This document shows, piece by piece, positions 27,670-34,859 of a stretch of 37,203 bases of DNA; position 1 is the first letter of the stretch; every line of letters begins with the position of its first letter. Position numbers and translations under genes: made by a program. Origin of the DNA: an uncultured Alphaproteobacteria bacterium (lineage in GTDB: Bacteria; Pseudomonadota; Alphaproteobacteria; CALKHQ01); NCBI GenBank assembly GCA_937988735.1, contig CALKHQ010000335.1, positions 1 to 37,203 of the forward strand, given 5' to 3'. Below the pieces are notes generated by a model. The model was not told where the DNA came from. It ran no database searches and saw nothing but the letters and a program-made list of their open reading frames with translations.

Positions 27670-28113
27670 ATGAGGAAAGCGCCATCCACCGCCCCTTCCC
27701 AGCGCCAGCTGCGCGTCGGCGAGGAGATCCGCCACGCGCTGGCCACCATCTTCATGCGCGAGGAACTGCATGACCCTGCCCTGCAGGGCGTGTCGCTCAC
27801 CTTCAGCGAGGTGCGGGTCAGCCCGGACCTGAAGAACGCGACCGTGTTCTTCCTGCCGCTGGGCGGCCAGGACGCAGCGTCGGTCGCCAGGGGGCTGGGC
27901 CGGGCCGCGCCGCACCTGCGGGGCCTGCTCGCGCGGCACGTGCGGCTGCGGGTGCTGCCGCGACTGAGATTCGTGGCCGACGAGAGCTTCGAACGGGCGG
28001 AAAGCATCGACCGCCTGCTGCGCCGCGTGGCGGCGAGCCGGCCGGAGACGGACGGGACCGAAGGCGGGGACGGAGAGGGGGAGCCGGACGATGGCACGCC
28101 GCCGCAAGGGTGA
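27670..28113 (+). CDS. rbfA: Ribosome-binding factor A
   Basis: 147 residues. KH-like factor for 16S rRNA 5' end maturation and cold adaptation. Signature SQRQLRVGEEIRHALATIF, then LTFSEVRVSPDLKNATVFFLPLG and PRLRFVADESFERAESIDRLL. An acidic Gly/Glu tail of about 25 residues ends the protein. The ATG at 27670 fits the family start but has no obvious ribosome site. The frame is open upstream. It overlaps truB by 23 nt. Confidence 0.95.
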   Translation: MRKAPSTAPSQRQLRVGEEIRHALATIFMREELHDPALQGVSLTFSEVRVSPDLKNATVFFLPLGGQDAASVARGLGRAAPHLRGLLARHVRLRVLPRLRFVADESFERAESIDRLLRRVAASRPETDGTEGGDGEGEPDDGTPPQG

Positions 28114-29056
28114 TCCGATCCACGGGTGGGTGATCGTGGACAAGCCGGCCGGTATCGGGTCCACCCCGGTCGTCGGCCGGGTGCGGCGCATCTACGGCGC
28201 GGCCAAGGCGGGCCACGCAGGCACGCTGGATCCGCTGGCCACCGGCGTGCTGCCGGTGGCGCTCGGCGAGGCGACGAAGACCGTGAGCTTCGTCATGGAC
28301 GGGACCAAGAGCTACCGGTTCACGCTCCGCTGGGGCGAACGGCGGGACACCGACGACGCCGAGGGCCGGGTGGTGGAGGAGTCCGCCGCGCGGCCGGAAC
28401 CCGCGGCGGTGCGCGCGGCGCTGGAGCGGTTCCTCGGCGAGATCGAGCAGGTCCCGCCGCGCTACTCCGCGGTCAAGGTCGCGGGCGAGCGGGCCTATGA
28501 CCTCGCCCGCGACGAGGTCGAGTTCGACCTCAAGCCGCGGCAGGTCTGGGTCGAGCGGCTGGAGCTGGTCGACGTGCCCGATCGCGACCGGGTGGTGATC
28601 GAGGTCGACTGCGGCAAGGGCTTCTACGTGCGCGGGCTTGCCCGCGACCTGGCGGCGTCGCTCGGCTGCCTGGGCCATGTGGAGGCGCTGCGGCGGCTCC
28701 GTGTCGGGCCCTTTGGCGAGGAACTCGCAATTTCGCTTTCGGAACTGGAGCAGTTCGGGCATAGTGCCGCCCGTTTTGAGCACCTGGTGCCGGTGAAGAC
28801 CGCGCTGGACGACATCCCGGCGCTGGCCCTGACCGATACGGAAGCGGACCGGCTGCGCAATGGCCAGTCCGTGCAGGTGCTCCGAGCCGTGGATCTGAAC
28901 AGCGTCCAGGAACTGGTAGACGGGGATTACGTGTGTGCCCTTCGCGGCGACACACCCATCGCCATTGCCAGGCTGGACCGCGGTACGGATGCGCCCGCAA
29001 TGGGACGTTTCCGGCCCGTGACGCAGATCCATCCGGTTCGCGTCCTGAACCTGTGA
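28091..29056 (+). CDS. truB: tRNA pseudouridine(55) synthase
   Basis: 321 residues. Converts U55 in the tRNA T-loop to pseudouridine. Catalytic D47 in GHAGTLDPLATG, then PPRYSAVKVAGERAYDLAR and the RNA-contact VDCGKGFYVRGLARDL. The C-terminal PUA-like part has LRNGQSVQVL and DTPIAIARLD. It begins inside rbfA (23-nt overlap), so translation is likely coupled. rpsO starts 15 nt after the stop. Confidence 0.97.
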   Translation: MARRRKGDPIHGWVIVDKPAGIGSTPVVGRVRRIYGAAKAGHAGTLDPLATGVLPVALGEATKTVSFVMDGTKSYRFTLRWGERRDTDDAEGRVVEESAARPEPAAVRAALERFLGEIEQVPPRYSAVKVAGERAYDLARDEVEFDLKPRQVWVERLELVDVPDRDRVVIEVDCGKGFYVRGLARDLAASLGCLGHVEALRRLRVGPFGEELAISLSELEQFGHSAARFEHLVPVKTALDDIPALALTDTEADRLRNGQSVQVLRAVDLNSVQELVDGDYVCALRGDTPIAIARLDRGTDAPAMGRFRPVTQIHPVRVLNL

Positions 29057-29071
29057 TCAAGGAGTAGACCG

Positions 29072-29341
29072 ATGTCGATCACGGCCGAGCGCAAGCAGCA
29101 GCTGATCGAGGAATTTGCGACCAAGGCGGGCGATACCGGCTCGCCGGAAGTGCAGGTGGCCATCCTGAGCGAGCGGATCCGCAACCTGACGGAGCATCTG
29201 GGCGAGCACAAGAAGGACCACCATTCACGGCGCGGGCTGCTGATCATGGTCGGCCAGCGGCGTCGCCTGCTGGACTATCTGAAGCGCAAGGACGAAGCGC
29301 GCTACCGCGCGCTGATCGAGCGCCTCGGCCTGCGCCGCTAG
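29072..29341 (+). CDS. rpsO: 30S ribosomal protein S15
   Basis: 89 residues, the standard S15 length. Four-helix protein binding 16S rRNA helices 20-22. Diagnostic segments are TGSPEVQVAILSERIRNLTEHL, HKKDHHSRRGLL and QRRRLLDYLKRKD. The ribosome site AAGGAG is well placed. It ends the truB group. Hairpins in the 210-bp gap to pnp probably separate or process the rpsO-pnp message as in other proteobacteria. Confidence 0.98.
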   Translation: MSITAERKQQLIEEFATKAGDTGSPEVQVAILSERIRNLTEHLGEHKKDHHSRRGLLIMVGQRRRLLDYLKRKDEARYRALIERLGLRR

Positions 29342-29396
29342 GGACAGCGGTGAAACCGTCCTCGCCGCCGCGCTGCCGCACGCGTCCGCGAGACAC

Positions 29397-29422
29397 CCGG
29401 CGCCTCGGCCACGCGGCGCCGG
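29397..29422. other. Hairpin after rpsO
   Basis: Perfect 8-bp stem CCGGCGCC/GGCGCCGG (29397-29404, 29415-29422) with a 10-nt loop. The next T-run (29441-29444) is 18 nt away, so it is a poor intrinsic terminator. It could mark the 3' end of rpsO RNA. Confidence 0.45.
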
Positions 29423-29423
29423 A

Positions 29424-29439
29424 TGGCACGAAAGTGGCA
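29424..29439 (+). promoter_or_regulatory. Sigma-54-like promoter upstream of pnp
   Basis: TGGCACGAAAGTGGCA matches the -24/-12 consensus TGGCACGRNNNTTGCW at every specified position but one (G for T in the -12 element). The essential GG and GC are at the correct spacing. Transcription would start near 29450, just before the long hairpin. No enhancer site for an RpoN activator is evident. Confidence 0.4.
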
Positions 29440-29460
29440 ATTTTCCGGCCCTGAATGTAT

Positions 29461-29500
29461 GACGGACGGCGCGGGAGGCAGATCACGCGCGCCGTCCGTC
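29461..29500 (+). promoter_or_regulatory. pnp: Long hairpin in the pnp leader (candidate RNase III/PNPase autoregulatory site)
   Basis: GACGGACGGCGCG (29461-29473) pairs perfectly with CGCGCCGTCCGTC (29488-29500): 13 bp and a 14-nt loop that contains GGAGG. It ends 51 nt before the pnp ATG. In enterobacteria the pnp leader has an RNase III-cleaved stem through which PNPase represses itself. Position and shape agree, but the mechanism here is inferred. Confidence 0.65.
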
Positions 29501-29551
29501 CCCTAATGGACGCGGCAAGAGGGCGTTGGCCCGGATGAAGTGGATGATGTG

Positions 29552-31888
29552 ATGTTCGATATCGTACGCAAGGAAATAACCTGGGGCGGGCGCCCGCTGA
29601 TCCTGGAGACCGGGCGGCTGGCCCGCCAGGCGGACGGCGCGGTGCTCGTCACCTATGGTGAGACGACGGTCCTCTGTACCGCGGTCGCCGCAAAGAAGGT
29701 CAAGCCGGGTCAGGGGTTCTTCCCGCTCACCGTCAATTACCAGGAGAAGACGTTCGCCGCCGGCAAGATTCCCGGCGGCTTTTTCAAGCGCGAGGGTCGG
29801 CCGAGCGAGAAGGAGACGCTGGTTTCCCGGCTGATCGACCGCCCGATCCGCCCCCTGTTCCACAAGAGCTTCCTCAACGAGACCCAGATCATCGCCACCG
29901 TGCTGGCGCATGACCTGGAGAACGAGCCCGACATCGTCGCGATGATCGGCGCCTCGGCCGCGCTTACCATTTCCGGAATCCCGTTTCTCGGCCCGATCGG
30001 CGCTGCGCGCGTCGGCCTGGTCGACGGCCGGATGGTGCTGAACCCGACCAACTCGCAGATGGCGTCGACCAGGCTCGACCTCGTCGTCGCCGGCACCCAG
30101 CAGGGCGTGCTGATGGTCGAGTCCGAGGCGCACGAGCTCTCCGAGGCCCAGATGCTGGACGCGGTGATGTTCGGCCACCGCGAGATGCAGGCGGTGATCG
30201 ACCTGATCATCGAGCTCGCCGAGGACAGCGCCAAGGATCCGTGGCCGGCACCCCAGGAGAGCGAGGAGGAGATCGCGCTGGCCCGCCGGGTGCGCGAGAT
30301 CGCCGAGGCCGACGTGCGTGCGGCCTACCAGGAGCCGCACAAGGTGACGCGTCACGAGAAGCTCGACGCAGCACGGGCCAAGGTGGAGGCGGAGCTCGGC
30401 CTGACCGATCCGGCGCAGCTCGAGATGGTGGCCAGCGCCTTCAAGGCGCTCGAGAGCGACATCGTGCGCAACGCCATCCTCGACACCGGGCGCCGGATCG
30501 ACGGGCGCGACACGAAGACCATCCGTCCGATCGTCGGCGAGGTCGGCGTGCTGCCCCGCGCCCACGGCTCGGCCCTGTTCACCCGGGGCGAGACCCAGGC
30601 GCTGGTGGTGGCGACCCTCGGCACCGCCCAGGACGAGCAGATCGTGGACGCACTGGCGGGCGAGTACCGCGAGCGGTTCATGCTGCACTACAACTTCCCG
30701 CCCTATTCGGTGGGCGAGGCGGGCCGGATCGGCTCGCCGGGCCGGCGCGAGATCGGCCACGGCAAGCTCGCCTGGCGCGCGCTGCACCCGCTGATGCCGG
30801 ACCGGGAGACGTTCCCCTACACCCTGCGCGTCGTCTCGGAGATCACCGAGTCCAACGGCTCGTCGTCGATGGCGACGGTCTGCGGTGCCTCGCTGGCGCT
30901 GATGGACGCCGGCGTGCCGCTGGCCCGTCCGGTGGCGGGCATCGCCATGGGCCTGATCAAGGAGGGCGACCGCTTCGCGGTGCTCTCCGACATCCTCGGC
31001 GACGAGGACCATCTCGGCGACATGGACTTCAAGGTCGCCGGCACGGCCAACGGCGTCACCTCGCTGCAGATGGACATCAAGATCACCTCGATCACCGAGG
31101 AGATCATGCGGATCGCGCTGGAGCAGGCGCGCGAGGGCCGGCTGCACATCCTGGGCGAGATGTCGAAGGCGCTGAGCGGCGCCCGCGAGGAGGTCTCCCA
31201 GTTCGCGCCCCGCATCCACGTGATCACCATCCCGAAGGACAAGATCCGTGACGTGATCGGCACCGGCGGCAAGGTCATCCGCGAGATCACCGAGACCACC
31301 GGCGCCAAGATCGACATCGAGGACGACGGCACGGTCCATGTGTCGGCGGTCGACCAGGCGGTGATCCAGCGGGCGATCGACTGGATCCAGGGCATCGTCG
31401 CCGAGCCGGAGGTCAACAAGATCTACGACGGCAAGGTGGTGAAGACGACCGACTTCGGCGCCTTCGTCAACTTCATCGGCAACCGTGACGGACTGGTCCA
31501 CATCTCGGAGCTGACCGACGGCCGGGTGGAGAAGACGACCGACGTCGTCAAGGAAGGCGATCACGTGAAGGTCATGGTCCTCGGCTTCGACGACCGCGGC
31601 AAGGTGCGGCTGTCGATGCGGGCGGTGGACCAGGCGACGGGCGCGCCGCTGCCGGTCACTGAGCGTCCGCGCCGCGACGGCGGCCAGCGCGGGGGCGGAG
31701 GTGGCGGAGACCGCAACCGGGATCGCGACCGTGGCGGGAATGACCGCCCGCACCGTGAGCGCGAGTTCGCGCCGCGCGACTTCACGCCGGAACCGGACTT
31801 TGGCGGCGGGGAGCGCGATCGCGGACGCCGCCGCGAGAATCGCGACCGCGACCGGCGTCGCCGCGGGGACAACGACGACGACTTCTAG
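29552..31888 (+). CDS. pnp: Polyribonucleotide nucleotidyltransferase (PNPase)
   Basis: 778 residues. Phosphorolytic 3'-5' exoribonuclease of the RNA degradosome. Two RNase PH domains (FDIVRKEITWGGRPLILETG at the start; second from about 310, with FPPYSVGEAGRIGSPGRREI), and a helical domain between them. The KH domain includes VIGTGGKVIREITETTGAKI, and the S1 domain follows (KVVKTTDFGAFVNFIGNRDG). The last 74 residues are an Arg/Asp/Gly-rich tail. ATG at 29552 matches the family start MFDI. A GTG four codons earlier is less likely. The ribosome site is weak, which fits control at the leader. A good terminator follows. Confidence 0.97.
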   Translation: MFDIVRKEITWGGRPLILETGRLARQADGAVLVTYGETTVLCTAVAAKKVKPGQGFFPLTVNYQEKTFAAGKIPGGFFKREGRPSEKETLVSRLIDRPIRPLFHKSFLNETQIIATVLAHDLENEPDIVAMIGASAALTISGIPFLGPIGAARVGLVDGRMVLNPTNSQMASTRLDLVVAGTQQGVLMVESEAHELSEAQMLDAVMFGHREMQAVIDLIIELAEDSAKDPWPAPQESEEEIALARRVREIAEADVRAAYQEPHKVTRHEKLDAARAKVEAELGLTDPAQLEMVASAFKALESDIVRNAILDTGRRIDGRDTKTIRPIVGEVGVLPRAHGSALFTRGETQALVVATLGTAQDEQIVDALAGEYRERFMLHYNFPPYSVGEAGRIGSPGRREIGHGKLAWRALHPLMPDRETFPYTLRVVSEITESNGSSSMATVCGASLALMDAGVPLARPVAGIAMGLIKEGDRFAVLSDILGDEDHLGDMDFKVAGTANGVTSLQMDIKITSITEEIMRIALEQAREGRLHILGEMSKALSGAREEVSQFAPRIHVITIPKDKIRDVIGTGGKVIREITETTGAKIDIEDDGTVHVSAVDQAVIQRAIDWIQGIVAEPEVNKIYDGKVVKTTDFGAFVNFIGNRDGLVHISELTDGRVEKTTDVVKEGDHVKVMVLGFDDRGKVRLSMRAVDQATGAPLPVTERPRRDGGQRGGGGGGDRNRDRDRGGNDRPHREREFAPRDFTPEPDFGGGERDRGRRRENRDRDRRRRGDNDDDF

Positions 31889-31916
31889 GAATCGGGCCCA
31901 GCGCCCGGGAAATGGA

Positions 31917-31952
31917 GACCGGCCGCTTCCGCGCGCCGGTCCTTCTCTTTTT
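31917..31952 (+). terminator. Intrinsic terminator of pnp
   Basis: GACCGGC/GCCGGTC (31917-31923, 31935-31941), extended by CGC/GCG with one bulged C around a TTCC loop, followed by CTTCTCTTTTT. It lies 28 nt after the stop. Confidence 0.85.
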
Positions 31953-32094
31953 GAGGTCCCGGGCCCCGGGACGTTTCAGGACCTGCGACGGGACATCGGC
32001 CGCTGGCTCGTCGTGTGGCGCCCGCGGTCGTGGCGACAGCTCATGCCGCCCCATCGTCGCCACCCGCAGGGGGCGAAGGGCACACGCACACGGT

Positions 32095-32128
32095 CGCGAT
32101 CATTGACAGTGCGCGATTATTGACAGTG
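32095..32128. repeat. Tandem 17-bp direct repeat
   Basis: Two adjacent copies of CGCGATYATTGACAGTG (32095-32111 and 32112-32128), differing only at the seventh base. Each contains TTGACA, but no -10 box lies at proper spacing after either copy on the plus strand. Confidence 0.9.
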
Positions 32129-32164
32129 CTGTCGTGAGGCTGCGGGGCTGCCTGTGGCGGGCTT

Positions 32165-32210
32165 CCAGAGGAAACTGCCGACCCTGCGGCGGCTGCCGCA
32201 GGCCGTCGGC
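32165..32210 (-). terminator. Candidate terminator of folE-hisI
   Basis: Read on the minus strand: GCCGAC (32205-32210) and CCTGCGGC (32195-32202) pair with their complements at 32177-32190 around a 4-nt loop, 14 bp with a 2-nt bulge. It is followed by AGTTTCCTCT. The stem is strong but the U-tract is poor. It begins 6 nt after the hisI stop. Confidence 0.5.
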
Positions 32211-32215
32211 GCCGC

Positions 32216-32689
32216 CTACAGGCGCGTCGGGTTCGGGGCGTCGCCGTAGACCGCGACGGGGTCGAAGGTCTTGCCCTCTTCTTCGAAGCGGAGCGTGACC
32301 GGCCCCTCGCTGCCGAGCGGGACCGAGCGGTAGAAGCAGGAGCGGTAGCCGACGTGGCAGCTTGCGCCGCCATCGACCTTCACCCGCAGCCAGACGGCGT
32401 CCTGGTCGTCGTCGATCCGCATCTCGACCACATGCTGGACGAGGCCGCTGGTGGCGCCCTTGCGCCACAGCACCTGGCGCGACCGGCTGAAGTAGTGCGC
32501 TTCGCCGGTCCGGATGGTGAGGCGCAGCGCTTCGGCGTTCATGTAGCCGAGCATGAGCACCTCGCCGGTGGCGTGATCGGTTGTAACGACCGGGATCAGG
32601 CCGTCCGCATCGAACTTGGGGGCGAGCTCGGTCCCTTCCTCGACCTGCTCCACGCTCACCCGACGGACGAAAGGTTCAGTTGCCGCCAT
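32216..32689 (-). CDS. hisI: Phosphoribosyl-AMP cyclohydrolase
   Basis: 157 residues. Third step of histidine biosynthesis, opening the adenine ring of PR-AMP, a zinc enzyme. Motifs: MLGYMNAEALRLTI, HYFSRSRQVLWRKGATSG, and GASCHVGYRSCFYR. C111 and C118 are the two zinc cysteines. The usual DCDxD motif reads D93-D94-D95-Q96-D97, so the third zinc cysteine is replaced by Asp. It is the stand-alone HisI form without the HisE domain. The start overlaps the end of folE by 14 nt, so the two are co-translated. They share ring-opening hydrolase chemistry on purine substrates but belong to different pathways. Confidence 0.95.
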   Translation of the reverse strand: MAATEPFVRRVSVEQVEEGTELAPKFDADGLIPVVTTDHATGEVLMLGYMNAEALRLTIRTGEAHYFSRSRQVLWRKGATSGLVQHVVEMRIDDDQDAVWLRVKVDGGASCHVGYRSCFYRSVPLGSEGPVTLRFEEEGKTFDPVAVYGDAPNPTRL

Positions 32690-33317
32690 TGCCGCGCACC
32701 ATGTTCAGGAAACGTTGTTCAAGCCGCGGATCGCTCGCGAAGCGGCCGGTGAAACGGGAGGTGACGGTGACCGCCGCGTTCTGCTGCACGCCCCGCGTGG
32801 TCATGCAGTGGTGCGTCGCCTCCATCAGCAGGGCGACGCCCGCGGGCGCCAGCGCCTGCTCGATCGCGTTCACGATCTGGGCGGTCATCGTCTCCTGGGT
32901 CTGCAGCCGCCGGCCGAAGATGTCGATCACCCGCGCCAGCTTCGACAGCCCGACCACGCGGCCGACCGGCAGGTAGGCGACATGGGCGCGCCCGGTGATC
33001 GGCACGATGTGATGCTCGCAGTGCGACACGAAGCGGATGTCGCGCAGCATCACCATGTCGTCATAGCCGTCCACCTCCTCGAAGGTGCGGCTCAGAACCT
33101 CGACCGGGTCGTCGGCGTAGCCGGAGAAGAACTCCTCATAGGCACGCACGACGCGCGCCGGCGTGTCGAGCAGGCCTTCGCGCTCGGGATCGTCGCCCGC
33201 CCAGCGGATCAGCGTGCGGACGGCGGCCTCCGCCTCGGCGCGGCTGGGCCTGCCATCGCGGCCGGTCTTGACGACCGTGCCCGCAGACTTGTGCATGTCG
33301 GTGACCAGGGCATCCAT
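32676..33317 (-). CDS. folE: GTP cyclohydrolase I
   Basis: 213 residues. Converts GTP to dihydroneopterin triphosphate, the first step toward folate (and queuosine). The zinc ligands C100, H103 and C171 are present (FVSHCEHHIVPITG and ATHHCMTTRGVQ), and LPVGRVVGLSKLARVID is the family core. QTQETMTAQIVNAI is also conserved. The length and motifs match type IA enzymes. The ATG at 33317 has GGAGAG upstream. An AT-rich TATATT on the minus strand at 33386-33391 may be its -10, but no good -35 accompanies it. Confidence 0.96.
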   Translation of the reverse strand: MDALVTDMHKSAGTVVKTGRDGRPSRAEAEAAVRTLIRWAGDDPEREGLLDTPARVVRAYEEFFSGYADDPVEVLSRTFEEVDGYDDMVMLRDIRFVSHCEHHIVPITGRAHVAYLPVGRVVGLSKLARVIDIFGRRLQTQETMTAQIVNAIEQALAPAGVALLMEATHHCMTTRGVQQNAAVTVTSRFTGRFASDPRLEQRFLNMVRGNGGN

Positions 33318-33453
33318 GGGCCGGCTCTCCGTCGCGGTCGGGCCCGGGGCGCGCCTGCTGGCGCAGTCCCCGGAGCAACCCGGTTAATATAGGGGCCGGG
33401 GGCAGGAATCCTATGCCGATCCGCCCGCACTCGGCCCGCCGCGATCGCGAAAC

Positions 33454-33486
33454 GCCGACGCCGGCGCGGACGAGCCGACGCCGGCG
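33454..33486 (-). repeat. 13-bp direct repeat / hairpin downstream of atpF
   Basis: GCCGACGCCGGCG occurs at 33454-33466 and 33474-33486. Its CGCCGGCG core is self-complementary, so the two copies can also pair with each other as a hairpin, followed on the minus strand by TCGGCGTTTCG. Perhaps the 3' end of the Fo operon; the U-tract is only three bases. Confidence 0.45.
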
Positions 33487-33492
33487 TGACGC

Positions 33493-33975
33493 TCAGTGCA
33501 GATGCTTCGGGAGGCTGGAGATCGCTTCGTCGATCAGGGCCGCGCCCGCCTCGCCGTCGAGCTGCCGGGCGAGGATCTCGCGGCTGGCGGCGGCCACCAG
33601 CTGCGCCGCCTCGGCCCGGATTGCGGCCTGCGCCTGGGCCTCGGCCTGGGCGATCCGGTCCAGTGCCAGCTTCTCGCGGCGGGCCAGCGTGTCCTCGAGC
33701 CGGGTCCGGCTCTCGGCAATCAGCGCCTGCGCGTCCGCGCGCGCCTGGGCGATGATCGCCTCCGACTCCTTCACCGCGTCGCGCTGCCGCCGCTGGTAGT
33801 CGGCGAGCAGGTGCTGCGCCTCCTCGCGCAGCTTCTCCGCGGCGTCAAGCTCGGCCCGGATCTTCTCCGCCCGCGCGTCCAGCGCCTTCAGGATCGGGCG
33901 CCCGCCCTTCCACAGGATCAGCAGCACGGTCACCACGAAGGCGACGGCGACCCAGAACTCCGGTGACTGCAGCAT
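33493..33975 (-). CDS. atpF: ATP synthase Fo subunit b
   Basis: 160 residues. Stator stalk subunit. One N-terminal membrane span (SPEFWVAVAFVVTVLLIL) is followed by a long charged helix rich in Ala/Glu/Arg that forms a coiled coil with b' and reaches delta. PEFWVAVAFV is typical of the alphaproteobacterial b as opposed to b'. The ribosome site GGGAGGAGAG is strong. Last gene of the Fo operon, 15 nt after atpF'. Confidence 0.94.
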   Translation of the reverse strand: MLQSPEFWVAVAFVVTVLLILWKGGRPILKALDARAEKIRAELDAAEKLREEAQHLLADYQRRQRDAVKESEAIIAQARADAQALIAESRTRLEDTLARREKLALDRIAQAEAQAQAAIRAEAAQLVAAASREILARQLDGEAGAALIDEAISSLPKHLH

Positions 33976-33990
33976 CGGCTCTCCTCCCGG

Positions 33991-34494
33991 TCAGGCGGCC
34001 GATGCGGACCGGGCGGCCTGCGCCGCCGCGACCGCCGCGGCGACCTGCTCGTCGGTCGGCCGGCGACCGCTGATCCGGGCCACCAGGTCGGCCGTCACCT
34101 CGGCCACCGCCTCCCCCACCGTCGCCCGGGCGGCCTCGGCCGCCGCGGCGATGCGGGCTTCGGCGTCGGCGATGCGCGCCGCGAGCTCGGCCGCCTGCGC
34201 CTGCTCGCGCTTCGCGGCTTCCTCGGCGATCGCCTCCTGGGCCGTCTTCATGGTCTCGTGCGCCTGGGCGCGCGCGTCGGCCAGCGCCTTTTCATAGGCG
34301 GCGAGGACCGCCTCCGCCTCGGCACGGGCCTGCTCCGCCCGCTCCAGGTTCTCGGATATCGTCCGCTGCCTCAGGTCGAGCGTCGCCGTCATCCGCGGCA
34401 GCACCAGGGACTTCAGGATCCGGTACAGCAGCGCGAACAGGACGATCAGCCAGAAGATCTGGCTGGCGAAGGAGCTGGGATCGAATTGGGGCAC
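33991..34494 (-). CDS. ATP synthase Fo subunit b'
   Basis: 167 residues. Second stator stalk subunit, found in alphaproteobacteria and photosynthetic bacteria, which form a b/b' heterodimer. The N-terminus PQFDPSSFASQIFWLIVLFALLY is characteristic of b'. A long Ala/Glu-rich helix follows. The start is taken as GTG at 34494, giving VPQFDPSSF, with GGGAGCGA upstream. The open frame extends a further 79 codons, but these lack b' similarity and overlap a strong hairpin. Commonly named atpG or atpF2 in databases. Confidence 0.93.
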   Translation of the reverse strand: MPQFDPSSFASQIFWLIVLFALLYRILKSLVLPRMTATLDLRQRTISENLERAEQARAEAEAVLAAYEKALADARAQAHETMKTAQEAIAEEAAKREQAQAAELAARIADAEARIAAAAEAARATVGEAVAEVTADLVARISGRRPTDEQVAAAVAAAQAARSASAA

Positions 34495-34545
34495 GCGTGG
34501 TCGCTCCCGGTTGCTGGCCGCTGTCCGGGCCGGGGCCCGCGCGGC

Positions 34546-34580
34546 CGGGCGCGGCGGCTCGTCCCCGAGCCCCGCGCCCG
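34546..34580 (-). other. Intra-operon hairpin just after atpE
   Basis: CGGGCGCGG (34546-34554) pairs with CCGCGCCCG (34572-34580), and GGCTC (34556-34560) with GAGCC (34567-34571): 14 bp, one bulged base and a 6-nt loop. It starts 9 nt past the atpE stop on the minus strand. No U-tract follows, so it more likely stabilises or processes the atpE message than ends it. Confidence 0.7.
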
Positions 34581-34589
34581 TGGACGCAA

Positions 34590-34823
34590 CTAGCTGAACA
34601 GTGCGATCAGCGCGACGATCAGCGCGAACAGCGCAATGGCCTCGGTAACGGCGAAGCCGATCCAGATGTTGGCGCCGATCTCGTCCTTGGAGGCGGGATT
34701 GCGGGCCAGCGCGCTGATGTAGCTGGACCACACGTTGCCCACGCCGATACCGGCGCCGATCATGCCGATCGCCGCGAGGCCGGCGCCGACGTACTTCAGC
34801 GCGTCAACGATGCTGCCTTCCAT
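34590..34823 (-). CDS. atpE: ATP synthase Fo subunit c
   Basis: 77 residues. Two-helix proteolipid forming the rotor ring. The glycine-rich first helix has GAGIGVGNV. The polar loop RNP (41-43) contacts gamma/epsilon. The proton-carrying carboxylate is E61 in AVTEAIALFALIVA. Nothing in the motif (no Q/T/S sodium ligand set that I can see) suggests sodium coupling. The ribosome site AAGAAGGAAG is good. A strong hairpin lies directly downstream. Confidence 0.97.
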   Translation of the reverse strand: MEGSIVDALKYVGAGLAAIGMIGAGIGVGNVWSSYISALARNPASKDEIGANIWIGFAVTEAIALFALIVALIALFS

Positions 34824-34859
34824 GTTCCGCTTCCTTCTTCCGGATAGGGGTGATTGGGC

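Larger units (their letters stand above)
31953..32215. other. Convergent intergenic region between pnp and hisI
   Basis: No gene is supported here. It contains a perfect 7-bp hairpin GTCCCGG/CCGGGAC (31956-31972) nested against AGGTCC/GGACCT (31954-31959, 31979-31984), and a 17-bp tandem direct repeat at 32095-32128. The folE-hisI terminator candidate is at 32165-32210. Bases 31985-32094 hold nothing I can identify. Confidence 0.6.

Noticed and set aside
32095..32148. Promoters formed by the twin TTGACA boxes
   Set aside because: The bases 16-18 nt downstream (GTGCTG, GGGCTG region) bear no resemblance to a -10 box, and no gene follows.
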